A stretch of 64,000 bases of DNA from Ridgeia piscesae (taxonomy: Eukaryota > Annelida > Polychaeta > Sabellida > Siboglinidae): contig JAODUO010001348.1 of assembly GCA_025642075.2 (NCBI GenBank), positions 26,001-90,000 of the forward strand, written 5' to 3'. Positions within the stretch are counted from its first letter, which is position 1; each line of letters starts with the position of its first letter. The notes beneath the pieces were generated by a model that had not been told where the DNA came from, searched no databases, and was given only the letters and a program-made list of their open reading frames with translations. The translations under genes were made by a program, and so were the position numbers. This document shows positions 37,501 to 47,749 of this stretch, piece by piece.

Positions 37501-40500
37501 ATATACCCTATATCTTATTACAGTTAACACCACACAGTGTGTATATTTGTATTTATATTTTCATTATACAGTTGACAACAGTTTTCATTTTTGTCAAGAT
37601 ATATTTGAAAACAGGACAATTTATAATATGCCACTCTGATTTATTTAGGTTGAAACATTGTTGGTTTTATTTAAAATGCAAACATAAATAATTTATGTTG
37701 TTTTTATTTAAAATGCAAACATAAATAATTTATGTTTGCATTTTAAATAATAACAGCAACATTTCATCTATTGCACAATTATTGTGCAATACATTTGTGT
37801 TACTCTGTCTGGTTACTCAGCATTTGAAGCTGTGCATTATTAAAAATAATTGTTGCTAGTGTATAAAACACAATTATTAACATTACTTGTGATTACATTT
37901 CAAGACTAGTGGAAGAATTAACTTGATCCAGCCATTAATCACATTTAACAAGATTTAACAAGATAAGATTTAACAAGATTAAGTTGATTCTTTAGGTGGC
38001 AATCTTGTTAAATGTGGTTAATGGCTGGATCAAGTTCATTCTTCCCCTAGTCTTGACAGTTATCACATCAGTAATTGTTTGTCAACTAGAGAAATTGGCT
38101 TATCGAGAGTCCAACCTGTCTAGCTAAGTGTACCTTGCCCTTCTTAGGTATATGTTGATTTTATTTTATCACTACTAGCACCTACACAATCAGCTGATGA
38201 TCTGTTCCATTTACTTACTGTTCTTTGTGAAAATGAGAATTTTCTTATATCTCCTCTTCACTGCTTCTTTGCTAATGTAACTCCATGTCCTCTTGTCCTT
38301 CTCTCTTCCTTTACCAAGAAAACACTATTTCTGTCCATATTTTCACACTCATTCAATATTTTAAACTCTTCTGTCTGATCTCTCAATCTCCTGGTTTTTA
38401 GTGTTGTTAAACCACATGGATGCTGATGCGCAGATACAATGTCCACTGTTTGCAGGAACCCCGTTAAGTGCGGTCAGACGGTGCGCTTCACACACGTGAC
38501 AACTGGCCGGAATCTCCACAGTCACCACTTCACGTCCCCCCTCTCAAACAACCTCGAAGTGAGCGCCTTCGGAGAAGAAGGTCAAGGCGACGATGGTATG
38601 TAGTGTCTCCCACATGGCAGTGTTCTGGTAATTTAGTTATTTATGTTTCGCAGACTTGACAGCATTCTGTTACTTTGGTAGACAGTTAATTTACTTATTT
38701 GTGTGTATGTTTTACAGTAGTTAGAATCTGGTGGTCTTAGGCCTTTCCATTCTGTTCTTTACTACCCACACCTGCCCTAATTTTACCCTACCCCCCAGAG
38801 ATATGCCTTCATAACCATGCCATCTTTACAACTCATCATTGTTTTCTTGTTTCCCTATTTGCCAGAAGTGAGGTTGGCCTCAATAATGATCCTCAACTTC
38901 GGTTTTATTTAAATTTTTCTACCCACTATTAATTATGGAAATGCATGTTGCTGAGGTCAGGATCTGGATGATTTCCTGAAATTAAATGGCAATATAACAG
39001 GATTTCTTACAGTCGGAACTAAAGGGCAACTCACCAGGGTAGCTAAGAAACACACCTCCTATGAGGAGAGCATCATCCCAGCAGAGTCAAAAGCCAGGAC
39101 ATTTATAGCAGTTATTGGCTCAAGTTATCAACTAAAGGCACACACAATGTTTCATTCTGTGAGTACGGTCCTTATAGCCACCAAACTGCTTGACACCTCA
39201 AAGCTGGATTACTTTTGAGTGGATTACAGCACAGACATCCTACATGCCATGCCGTCAGGCCAAGCTACATGTGCAGAGCAGGGCCACCCACATTGCATCA
39301 GTGTAATGACATGTCCCCAGGCAGAATCCCGCCTCTGTCTTCTCAAATTGCATTCTCTGTCTGTGAAGTATCACATACAGCTTATTAGGCTGGGCAGACC
39401 CCCAACTTACATCACCAGGGACAGTGAGGGGTCATCCTACTTCAAGGACACAATGGCGGCTCACAACCTACAAAATACACTTAGGTTGCAGCATTGACCA
39501 GTTCGCAGCTTCTTGACGACTGCCGTACACTGTCTAACAAAACTCCACTTGCCATTCACCAGACTTCCACCGTTGATGGTTTAAGAAGACAGATATGGTT
39601 TTTTGTCTGTATTTATCTGTCTTTAAAGATAGATTTACACATTTGACAAGTAATTTTATTTTGATGTTTTAGAGGTAATTTTTAATGTTGTGTATCCTTG
39701 ACATAGCTCTAATATATTATGGAGATTTTAAAACTTACCAGATTTTTTTAAATAAATTTGCAAAGTGAATTTGAGGAGTTGAAACCGAAACAGGTTCTAT
39801 ATAAGCATTCTTCATCAACTGATTTAAAATCAAAGGCAGTTTGTAATTTTGGCTTTTCTACAATCATGTCATGCAAATGTTTGTGTAAGCTGACACTGCA
39901 TACTAAACAATAAACAAGTAAACTTGAAATTCCTTGCGTGATCAATATCCATAAATGCTATCTGAATAACTTTGGAAAATGTTAACATTCTGATGATGAT
40001 GAAAACGTATGGATGCTAATGGGGTAAAATAGACATATTTAGATGGTGGCTATGTTTTGTTGTTTCTTATTGGCCTAAGAATAACATGGAGTGAATTACA
40101 AAGAGTTGCAGAGGAAATCTTAGTTCCATTTTATCTTTCAACGTGGAGGACAGGAAACTGCCTGTAGATGAATTTCGTTGTAAAAAGGGGATGTCACTGA
40201 CCTTTTTTTCTGCCACAGGTGACCATTGGGTGGTGACATGTTCTGGTCAGTACTGGGTACGAGAGGACAAAGTTCGCATCAAACATGTTGTCACACAAGC
40301 GTAAGTATACTGCCTATGCCTGCTTCAGTTATGGTGAAATAGTATTTAAATAGTAATTTACCAGTAAGTAATTACATAAAACAAATGATATGCTAAACGT
40401 TATTAAATACATGTATATTGAATTGCACTTAGTTCACTTCAACAGAGCTTACGTACGTACGTAGGAGTAATAAAATGGAAAGGGCTACAATCATCTTACG

Positions 40501-40934
40501 TTTAGACACGACAAGGACAGAGTTAAACATACACCCTGTAATTATTTGTTTAAAATGCCAAAGCGTCAAATTGTTTTCAATGACTTATTGCCACATTGTT
40601 ATATGTACGTGCGTGAGTTTGCGTGCGTGCGTGCGTGAGTATGTGTCTTCACCATATGACTGCCTAGCCATTATTATCTCACAGACCTTTCTTTTGTAGT
40701 GGTATTTGTCAAAGAAGCTAATTAAATACCTTTCCATGGCATACTAAGTCACTGCCGTTGTTTCGCAGCTACCTGCACGTGACGGGTGACGCTTACGGCC
40801 GACCAATCCACGGTCAGAAGGAAGTGAGTGGCTACCAGTCTCCCACCGATCTCAACTACTGGCGGGCAGCAGAAGGCGTCTTCATCAAGCCAACAGACCA
40901 CGTCGGCATGAAGAACCTCCATGATGAACTATAG
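31573..40934 (+). CDS. SDF2: SDF2 (stromal cell-derived factor 2), six exons, complete
   Basis: SDF2 and SDF2L1 are soluble ER proteins that work with ERdj3/BiP-type chaperones in folding and quality control. Exons: 31573-31657, 34999-35111, 35406-35488, 38456-38595, 40219-40300, 40769-40934. They join in phase to give about 222 residues, the family's usual length. Exon 1 is a signal peptide (VLLCVIFIVTVSHTDS). Three MIR repeats follow, with VTCGSVLKLLN, NVRLHSHDVKYGSGSGQQ, GRNLHSHHFTSPLS, NLEVSAFGEEGQGDD, QYWVREDKVRIKH and YLHVTGDAYGRPIHGQKEV. The protein ends NLHDEL, an ER-retrieval signal. Donors are GTAGGT, GTAAGT, GTAGGT, GTATGT and GTAAGT. The long introns hold a miRNA-sized hairpin, inverted-repeat arms, SINEs and LINE debris. 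SDF2 and SDF2L1 cannot be told apart here; the invertebrate gene is usually single. Confidence 0.96.
32459..32600 (-). repeat. Inner inverted repeat, right arm
   Basis: This is the partner of 30330-30466, in SDF2 intron 1. Related shorter copies of the TACGTGAGCCGTA...TTTAG core occur at about 31970-32025, 32055-32100 and 32120-32150. The copy at 31988-32022 forms a 13-bp stem (GCCGTACGTTTAG / CTAAACGTACGGC) by itself. Confidence 0.8.
33066..33149. repeat. 84-nt near-perfect hairpin
   Basis: Two arms of 38 and 39 nt starting GAATAGTCTTTGCT and ending AGCAAAGACTATTC pair with one bulge and one mismatch around a 7-nt loop (AGCTAAG). It sits at the inner edge of the right outer repeat arm, in SDF2 intron 1 on the transcribed strand. 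The size suits a pre-miRNA, but the same sequence family is repetitive here, so a MITE-like origin is as likely. Confidence 0.7.
33095..34240 (-). repeat. Outer inverted repeat, right arm
   Basis: This is the partner of the arm at 27500-28660, in SDF2 intron 1. It carries the same landmarks in reverse order, for example ATTGGTCGCAGCAAATCAA near 33489 and AAATCAGTGTCACCAGAGAA near 34034. Short open frames in it (such as 33442-33630) match no family I know. It could be one member of a transposon family inserted in opposite orientations, or a true inverted duplication. Confidence 0.75.
36303..36545 (+). repeat. tRNA-derived SINE copy
   Basis: Plus strand: head CTGTAGCTCAGTTGCTAGAA...GAGAACCCATGTTCATTC, body CACCCTACATTGCCCCAGTT...GAATGAGTACCTGGTAAATA, tail TTCAATTGAACATGTCTG. 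It has the clearest A-box-like start of the set. Confidence 0.75.
36870..37110 (-). repeat. tRNA-derived SINE copy, partly scrambled
   Basis: Minus strand has the head CAGTGTCTAGAGCTTTGGAC...GAGAACATGGGTTCTAATC, the body TTTACTCTATATTGCTCCAG, then unrelated sequence, so the 3' half was replaced or lost. Confidence 0.6.
37706..37748. repeat. 43-bp perfect palindrome
   Basis: Two exact 21-bp arms (beginning ATTTAAAATGCAAACATAAA) surround a single A. A direct partial copy precedes it at about 37670-37700. It lies in SDF2 intron 3. Confidence 0.8.
37901..38055. repeat. Inverted repeat in SDF2 intron 3
   Basis: Arms of about 53 bp (left 37901-37954, right 38002-38055) share AACTTGATCCAGCCATTAA and AAGACTAG.GGAAGAA in opposite orientation, with ATTTAACAAGAT-type tandem units in between. 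It lies just upstream of the LINE fragment at 38094. Confidence 0.65.
38094..38420 (-). mobile_element. LINE 3' fragment, copy 2
   Basis: Partner of 2297-2600. A 62-codon frame on the minus strand (38258-38446) keeps the LTTLKTRRLRDQTEEFKI and TRGHGVTL segments of a non-LTR reverse-transcriptase C-terminus. It ends less than 40 bp before SDF2 exon 4 (38456), close to the branch-point region. Confidence 0.65.
39000..39640 (+). mobile_element. Decayed LINE fragment in SDF2 intron 4
   Basis: Interrupted frames contain LDTSKLDYF..., DYSTDILHAMPSGQA and SRLCLLKLHSLSVKYHIQLI, resembling the region of non-LTR reverse transcriptases before the C-terminus (LDYCN...LYGLP, LHWLPVKYRI). Stops and frameshifts are present. 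Confidence 0.5.
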
Positions 40935-41050
40935 TGACGTCTTCTGTGTGCTCCCAGTGACAAACTACTGCCACGCGGAGAAGAGGAAATTGAGTGGTGT
41001 CATGTTGTACAGTCTCTGTAATGTCGTCATGTCTGGTACTCTTTCTGCAG

Positions 41051-41056
41051 GGTGTG

Positions 41057-41099
<43 letters not shown>

Positions 41100-41120
41100 A
41101 TCGCGCGCGCGCGTGTGTGG
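41051..41120. repeat. (GTGC)n and (CG)n microsatellite in the SDF2 3' UTR
   Basis: About ten GTGC units followed by a short CG run and GTGTG. It falls between the SDF2 stop (40934) and the poly(A) signal (41324), so it should be transcribed in the 3' UTR. Confidence 0.85.
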
Positions 41121-41323
41121 TGTTGATGTTGTGACTGCTCTTTGCAGTGCTGTTGCCGTTAGTGTGATGTCCGTCGTTTATGGTACTACATATGTCATGT
41201 TTGGAGTGTAACTTACGTCTTTATCTTGCCACAATGTGTTGGTGTGCAGCTGTCGCGTGAGGCATAACATTTTCCTATTGCTTTAAGAACCACAGTTGAC
41301 GTGGTAAATAGCAAATTATTGTG

Positions 41324-41329
41324 AATAAA
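41324..41329 (+). terminator. Candidate SDF2 polyadenylation signal
   Basis: A canonical AATAAA lies 390 bp after the SDF2 stop. It is the first exact hexamer I found after a GC-richer 3' region that contains a (GTGC)n run. The role is inferred from motif and position only. Confidence 0.45.
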
Positions 41330-41451
41330 GTTTTACACTAGTCACAGTGTTAACCATTTCATTGAATGAGTCAGCTTGACTGAATGACAGAACCCGCGCA
41401 AAGTATGAAATAGCTAAGCCAACGAAAGCTTGTTTAACTAAGTAAGAATTG

Positions 41452-41587
41452 TAAGAATTATCACTTACTTTTGAGCATATTTATTGCGTGACACCAGTGC
41501 GTGATGAAGATTCACAGGAAGTGGACGGAGACGTTGAGACGTCGCATGTTTTCTATAAATATGCTTCAAAGCAAGTGATAATTCTTA
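41452..41587. repeat. 136-bp terminal-inverted-repeat element after SDF2
   Basis: The ends TAAGAATTATCACTTACTTT (continuing through TTGAGCATATTTA) and the reverse complement ending at 41587 pair over about 32 bp with a 72-bp loop. It is MITE-like or a hairpin RNA candidate, and lies about 120 bp beyond the SDF2 poly(A) signal. Confidence 0.6.
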
Positions 41588-41589
41588 AA

Positions 41590-44430
41590 TAAAATTAATA
41601 TCCGATCTTGGAGCAATGAACACTATTCTTCCTAACTGAGGAAGTGTTTGTTGACGACACCTCAATGCTGGGTGTAATAGCGATTCGCATGAATTGTCCA
41701 AGAACAAGTTGTACAAGGATGACGTATACTACTAAAGACACATTGTGGCAATCCGTGTGTGAATTTCAGTCATATTTGCAGCGAACAATACAGTATCCAG
41801 GAGGTGTCCTTGTCTCTACTGCGTGTTATTGTATTGTTTGCTGTTGCATTTTTGTAAACATGTTATTAAACAACGTCTAAAGATTTGTGATAGTCTGTAT
41901 TTTTGCAATGCAATCAGTCCGACCAATTGTGTCTGGCCACAAAGAACACGTCAACTTGGACACTTGGTAGTAAACTGAATTTCTCGCAGTCGTACATAAT
42001 ATTGAAGTAAATGTCTGCGTAATTGTGCTGACTTCCTGCAACCAACATATTGACTCTAATAACTGAAAACAATGTTTTCTGTCAGAAAAGATACTTTGTT
42101 TATGTATAAACTCACAAAATACTAAAACATTCCAGACGAATATAACAACATTTTGTTTATTACGGAATGTAAAGGTTCAGCACACCAGACTTGTAGAAGT
42201 TGTGTAGATTAGAATCAAATAACAACCCACGTTAGGGAAGGACTTGGACTTATTTGTATCTGTTTGGTTGACAGTAACGTGACAAAATAAGAGTAGCCAT
42301 ATTACAAAGATTGATTTTGTTTTTAAATCGTTACGTTTGGCAAGAATGTTTGCGTTTTGTTCTTAGATGTAGAAGTAGGCTTAAATTGTTTTTATGGCTG
42401 TTTTGCTGGCGTTTGATATGGAACTGAATACAAACTTTTTACATCGAAATGAAGGATATTTAATTATAAAATATGTATTCATTTTCTTCCATTTTACGTC
42501 TTCCAGTGCTATTAAAAATTTGCATTATATGTAGAAAACCAAGAAGCGCATGCTGAACAACGTCAGACAACTACGGCTTTCACCTCAATTATGAATGTTC
42601 ACGTAATTTATTAAATGGTTCGATGGTTTCATAGATGCATGAGACATTCTTAATAATTAACGAGAAATAAAAGAGAATGTTTTGAGGATTATCCAAAAAT
42701 GTGGCGTCGGTTACGATGTTGCTCGATTTTTATACCAATGTTCATCTATTGTTTTCTTGTATTCTTGTCTATCCAGAAACCGGGATATGAACACTTTATA
42801 ATAACAACATGAACATGTGGGGTTAATATTTTACAAAAACAAAGTAATTTCTGCATTACTGGCAAATGAAGTGTATGATGTATACTTGGACGACCATTGC
42901 CCAAGCATAAGAACATACCTTTTATAGGATATGTGACCATGATTTGATGACCTACGGTATATTTAATATAATGTTTCAAACCTGGGCATCTTTGACGCTG
43001 ATCGCCGCCTTTATGCTCAAGCTACATTTGGTTTGAGTCGCTCCTAGTCCTATGTAAGCAATGTAAATGTTCGATTTACTTCATTACTGTACAAGTTTAT
43101 TGAGAATCCTAAACTACATTAACATTCCGAATTTGGCCATCACTAAACTCGTGACATCGTTCATTCTACGAAAATGGCACTGTCGATACAACTTAATTGT
43201 TAGTTTAGCTGCACAGACCTGCAAAATCACTCATGTAGGATTGTGTGCATTTGGTAAATGTCTTGCAGATAACAAATCATAATATCTGAATGCGTGTTAT
43301 TGCAAATCAGCACTTTTATGACAAATACTCGCTTACTTGTTTTTAATCAACATATGAAATCCGTTTCAGGTACACCTGTACATAATTGGAGTATTTCGAA
43401 TTCAGAATAATGCATCTCTGTTATGTTGCCTGTAGCTGTGATGCACACTATTAATATTGAATGTCCGTAATCATGATTATATCAACCCATTAAAAAACTT
43501 TTTTAATAATGAATAATTGACACATGCATAATAGTGTCTGTGTTGATCATTACAACTGAATTGGACTTGTACTTCGAGTAATACGCTTCGTTCATTGTGT
43601 GTTTGGTACACATGTCTGCATGGCGCACGTTTTTGCGTGTATTGAACGGGAAAGCTCTTATATGTCAGACGACAGTGTCTCTTACGCCGTTATGTAACCG
43701 GATTATTAATTTAAAACCTGCATCGCGATATTGACATACACAGTCATGCTCCATATAAAAAGCGCTTCAGTTGTGGTCACCATTGCGTAACCATCGTCAG
43801 CTGTCGACTTTTATTACAATCGCAAGATGTAAATGCCAACAGCCACAGAGAACTTCATCTCGATAATGGACGTTAAGACCCGACTGATGATATTATTCCC
43901 CGAGGCTGCAATTAGTGGGACTCGGTTCTCGCTAGCTTAGTTTGCTCGCCTGTTTCTACACCTGATTGACGCCTACTGGCTTCTGCCACATACTTGTGGC
44001 GTTTCTTTGTCAACTACATTACACGCGCTGGTACTGTGACATTAAGTAACGGACAATTGTACCATAACACAATCTCACACGTTCTTGTACACAAACACAC
44101 ACACATGCGCACGTACATTATCGCAATGTCACCGACGTTGGCCTCGTACGGCACGCGTTGCCTGATGACAGTGTCAATTGATCGGTGACCCTAAGCTGAA
44201 ACCGTTACATACTACACTGCCACGCCTGCAAAGTGTCGTTCGGTGTTCACAGTCTGCAGGGACAGACAACTTTCGTAAGCTGATTCCGAACAATCTGTCT
44301 TTATAGCGTTGCACTGCTAGACTGATTTCGCCTGCACGGGCCTCCTCGTTCCGTTTCGCCAACGCAACAGTCTGGACTGGCACCGTCCGCCAAGTTCCTG
44401 GACCTTATTGACTCGCTGACAGTTACCGCC
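41590..44430. other. Intergenic, SDF2 to peptide gene
   Basis: No exon of a recognisable family was found. Composition is AT-rich to about 43600, then becomes CpG-richer towards 44500. Open frames are short and match nothing I know. Confidence 0.5.
43754..43790 (+). promoter_or_regulatory. Possible isolated TATA promoter
   Basis: TATAAAAAGCGC lies in a locally CpG-rich stretch, and about 30 bp later a GTCACCATTGCG-like start region is followed by an unremarkable sequence. No coding exon could be attached to it on the plus strand. It may be a chance match. Confidence 0.15.
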
Positions 44431-44438
44431 ACTCCTTC

Positions 44439-44486
44439 TGACGTCACCACATGACGTAATTACGACAAACACTTGTTACGTCATCG
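44439..44486. promoter_or_regulatory. CRE/ATF-like site cluster
   Basis: A perfect palindromic TGACGTCA (44439-44446) is followed by TGACGTAA (about 44452-44459) and TTACGTCA (about 44476-44483). Three cAMP-response-type sites in under 50 bp is denser than expected in this AT-rich DNA. They lie 3' of the peptide gene. They could serve as a downstream enhancer or belong to an unseen promoter. Function is inferred from motifs only. Confidence 0.35.
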
Positions 44487-44594
44487 TTTCGGTTGTCGAC
44501 GTGCGAGCCAGTCTTATCTCACCCGACGGAGTAATATAACCAAGCCGAACCAAGCGGTTGCCATGTGCTTTTCGAGATCAGAACGACGCCCACT

Positions 44595-45014
44595 CTAGCC
44601 GATGTTGGCGAAATGCGCCATGGTACTTAGTGTTCGTATGAGTTCCTTCTTACGCGCATCTCTCTCTCGTACACGCTGTACAGTCGTGCGGAATGGCAGC
44701 TGCACGGACAGGACCCGTATCCTCTTTAGTCGGTCGAACAGTCGGCGCTTCTTCCACGAAACCGGCGAAGCAAGGTCGACGAAGCCATACCCGTAGTGCT
44801 GACTGCCCCGATTCTGCGTCGCGAGCAGTAGAAAGCGTTTATAGTTTACCGGGTCAATGTTAGCGCGACGGTTGCGCGATTTCGCTGTCGTCTCGCCGGA
44901 CGTCGGTTCGTCTGACGGCGGCTGATGCAGGCGCGGTGCAGCCTGTGACTGGTCAAGCAGTAGCGCGCTGACCAGTAGGCTCACGCACAGGCACGTCTGG
45001 ACGCTCGCTGTCAT
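44595..45014 (-). CDS. CRF/urocortin/DH44-like neuropeptide precursor (candidate)
   Basis: The 139-residue precursor has a signal peptide (about 1-25, hydrophobic core VSLLVSALLL, cleavage near SQA|AP), a polar spacer, and basic processing sites at RNRR 47-50, KKRR 88-91 and KR 97-98. The last 41 residues after KR98 begin IRVLSVQLPF and end MAHFANIG. The terminal Gly directly before the stop is an amide donor, so the predicted product is a 40-residue amidated helical peptide. CRF-family peptides are about 38-44 residues, amidated, and start with a Leu-Ser-(hydrophobic)-x-(hydrophobic)-Pro-like segment, as in urocortin 2/3 and insect DH44. The middle (VQRVRERDARKKEL) is amphipathic and charged, as expected. 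The coding region is one exon, as in vertebrate CRH/UCN genes. I chose the inner Met because it starts the signal peptide; an upstream in-frame Met would precede it by 28 residues and overlap the TATA region. Family membership is inferred from pattern, not search. Confidence 0.6.
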   Translation of the reverse strand: MTASVQTCLCVSLLVSALLLDQSQAAPRLHQPPSDEPTSGETTAKSRNRRANIDPVNYKRFLLLATQNRGSQHYGYGFVDLASPVSWKKRRLFDRLKRIRVLSVQLPFRTTVQRVRERDARKKELIRTLSTMAHFANIG

Positions 45015-45064
45015 CGTGAGTGGACAGTCGTCCGGCTTCTGAAACAAGACACGACCGACGCGTG

Positions 45065-45112
45065 TATTTATAGCAACCGTCGTCAGAAACCCTATCACAT
45101 CGATCGACCAAT
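45065..45112 (-). promoter_or_regulatory. TATA/CCAAT promoter of the peptide gene
   Basis: Reading the minus strand, an inverted CCAAT box (plus 45108-45112), a TGACG half-CRE (45081-45085) and a perfect TATAAATA box (45065-45072) occur in that order. The start codon follows about 50 bp downstream of the TATA box, which leaves room for a leader of about 25 bp. A TTGTTTCAG just before the ATG could instead be a splice acceptor for a 5'-UTR exon. Confidence 0.45.
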
Positions 45113-45119
45113 CGGTCCG

Positions 45120-47280
45120 TTAACTATTGTTATCATTTTCCAAAAATAGTCTACGCTCCGCCATATTCGAAGTATTACGAACACCTTTTCTCCCTCCCTC
45201 GCTATCCTTAGGTGTCACTGGGTAAAAATTTAAAGGTAAATTATAACCTTTTACATCGTCTGATTTTCGCGTGTGTCGTGTCCTCGTTTCATACCATTTC
45301 GATTGATAACTATAGATTTAGACAACTGTCTGCTTCTTTGAACGTTTGAAACGTGATAGTGCTGTGCACGCGGGGGAGAAAGTTGGACGGTGTAGCTTCA
45401 TTTTGTCTGGCTTCTTTTCACGAGATATCAGAGAACTTTGAGGAAACGTTGCGAGTAACTGATATCCAACCTGGTGTTATATTCTGTCTGACGTAAATGT
45501 TTGACTGAAAGCAACTGGCGTTGAATTCGGCGGTTGCTTTCGACGTCGAAAGGAATAGGACATGTTATATATTTGTTTCAAAATTGCTTTCAATCAGCCT
45601 CTTTTTGGACGGACGCGTCACATTCTGTAATGGCGGCGCTAAATCTTCTCCAACTCAAGCCTAAACGCTGCTGAAACAGCAGGATTCATAGACTGTTTCA
45701 ACCAATAGTTGTTTGTAGAATACAAAATAAATGTCAGAGTTACATAAACAATTATTTTCAGTAGTTGCGCAGTGGTTGTTAACGAAACGAACATATTAAA
45801 AGGAAAACAGTTAGCAAAGGAGAAAAATGCCATTGTACAAACATGGCAAAATCATGTGTTCAATTGTTAGATCAACGGAACTACGCCCGCCCGTAGTTCC
45901 TCTAAAACCGCAACGTAAGTGGATTAGCGATCCATAGCGGACGACTGATGACTCATTCTGACGCGAGGTCTCCTAAGAGATACGAACCATGAACTCAGTG
46001 CGTGCTTTATTTAATAGACGTCCCTTGTCTCCCGTCCAGTGGCCTCGTCTGAAAGCTTCCACGTACAATAAAAGATCAGAAAACAGTGCGCACATCAACC
46101 AGCACACAGAGAGCGCAGCGGTGACAATTACCCGGTCGACCAACGAGTCTGAGTTCCGTAATCGCGGTTGTCTTTTATTGTCTCACGCCAAGGTCACTAC
46201 GCAAAGCGGAATGGAAACCTACACGAGTGCAAACACAACACGTTCCTACACGTAACCAACGTTTCGAGGTTATATATTATAACTGGTGATTATTTATCTA
46301 TGTTTATTGTATTTTATTATGTTTTAATTTTTATCTTCGTTAAACCATAACTTTTAATAATTACTTGTACAGCATTCACAAATCGTCCCTTAGAACAACT
46401 GTATAGGCTATAACAAGCCATTCACATATATAATTTGCATACATACATGCATGTGTAATAATTAGTGTAACCAAATGCGTTCAAGCAATAACGCGCGCGT
46501 ATGCAAGCATACTCACCGCACGCATAAGGCATACGCGCGTACTTCTGTTTGTACAAAATGTTACATTTTCTGATTTCGATTGATGTGCTCCTGCTATTAA
46601 AATACTATTCCTGCTTCCAGATGTCATTACCAGCCCTAATCCATGGTATACAAAGTACGTTTATTCGCCACGTGTTTCCACGTACAACTGTGTGAGACTG
46701 TATTTGTGTGAGTGTACTTAGTTCGATTAATAATTGATGGTGTTGCGGCCTTGTGAGAATCGCCAATACTTCCTAGAATGGTTGCCATACTAGATTTCCG
46801 ATGGATGTATTCTAGGAACGCTTGACCTTGGCAAATAGGAAGTTTTTGTTTGTATAGTATTCCGCAGTGAACCCTCACCTTTTCTATTGTTAAATTTCGT
46901 CGGTTTGCTTTTTCGTTTGCCAAACACAATGCTGCGGAATGGTGGGATGGTTTCCATAGTATGCACATAATGTAGAAATTGATGGTGAAATATGAGAACA
47001 ATATTAAGATACTGAAACCACTTGTTTGACGAAGCTAATCACAGTTATGACAAATATAGACATCTGCAGACGATGGTTAGGATTAGATAATGAAGAGAAC
47101 TGTGCGGGATGATGGATTCCGCTTGGTGGCCTGGGCAATAGGCATTCTGAAATGTCTGCAGAAGAAAGATTGTGGTTTGGGCATGGTTTGCGTGTATTGA
47201 ATTCGTCGTTGGTGATGCAGTATATAATACAATAGGTTTTATTCAAACAAACATTCGAAATAACTGTATAGGCAGCAATC
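45120..47280. other. Intergenic, no recognised feature
   Basis: Moderately CpG-rich sequence upstream of the peptide gene, with a 9-bp-stem hairpin at about 45880-45903 (GGAACTACG ... CGTAGTTCC). No coding exon was recognised. Confidence 0.5.
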
Positions 47281-47291
47281 GCCTCAACATT

Positions 47292-47293
<2 letters not shown>

Positions 47294-47389
<96 letters not shown>

Positions 47390-47390
47390 T

Positions 47391-47446
<56 letters not shown>

Positions 47447-47577
47447 GCATGGATGCATATGCATACATACATACATACATATATACATACATACATAGGT
47501 CATACGTACATACATATATACATACGTGCATACGTATGATGTACGTATTTACCTACATATATTATGGTAATTTGCTT

Positions 47578-47629
<52 letters not shown>

Positions 47630-47638
47630 ACAAGCATA

Positions 47639-47694
<56 letters not shown>

Positions 47695-47695
47695 A
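47294..47695. repeat. Compound (GT)n, (AT)n, (ATAC)n microsatellite
   Basis: Nearly 100 bp of GT (47294-47389), then AT (47395-47442), mixed ATAC/CATG units (47443-47530), and two further AT tracts (47581-47630 and 47641-47690). Open frames here are artefacts of the repeats. Confidence 0.95.
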
Positions 47696-47749
47696 GTTGT
47701 ATATATAAAATAAGTTCAACAAATTTGAGGTTTATGTATCCCTAACTAT

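Noticed and set aside
47004..47745. Several 80-175-codon frames
   Set aside because: Products of GT, AT and ATAC microsatellites (poly-TH, CV, YI).
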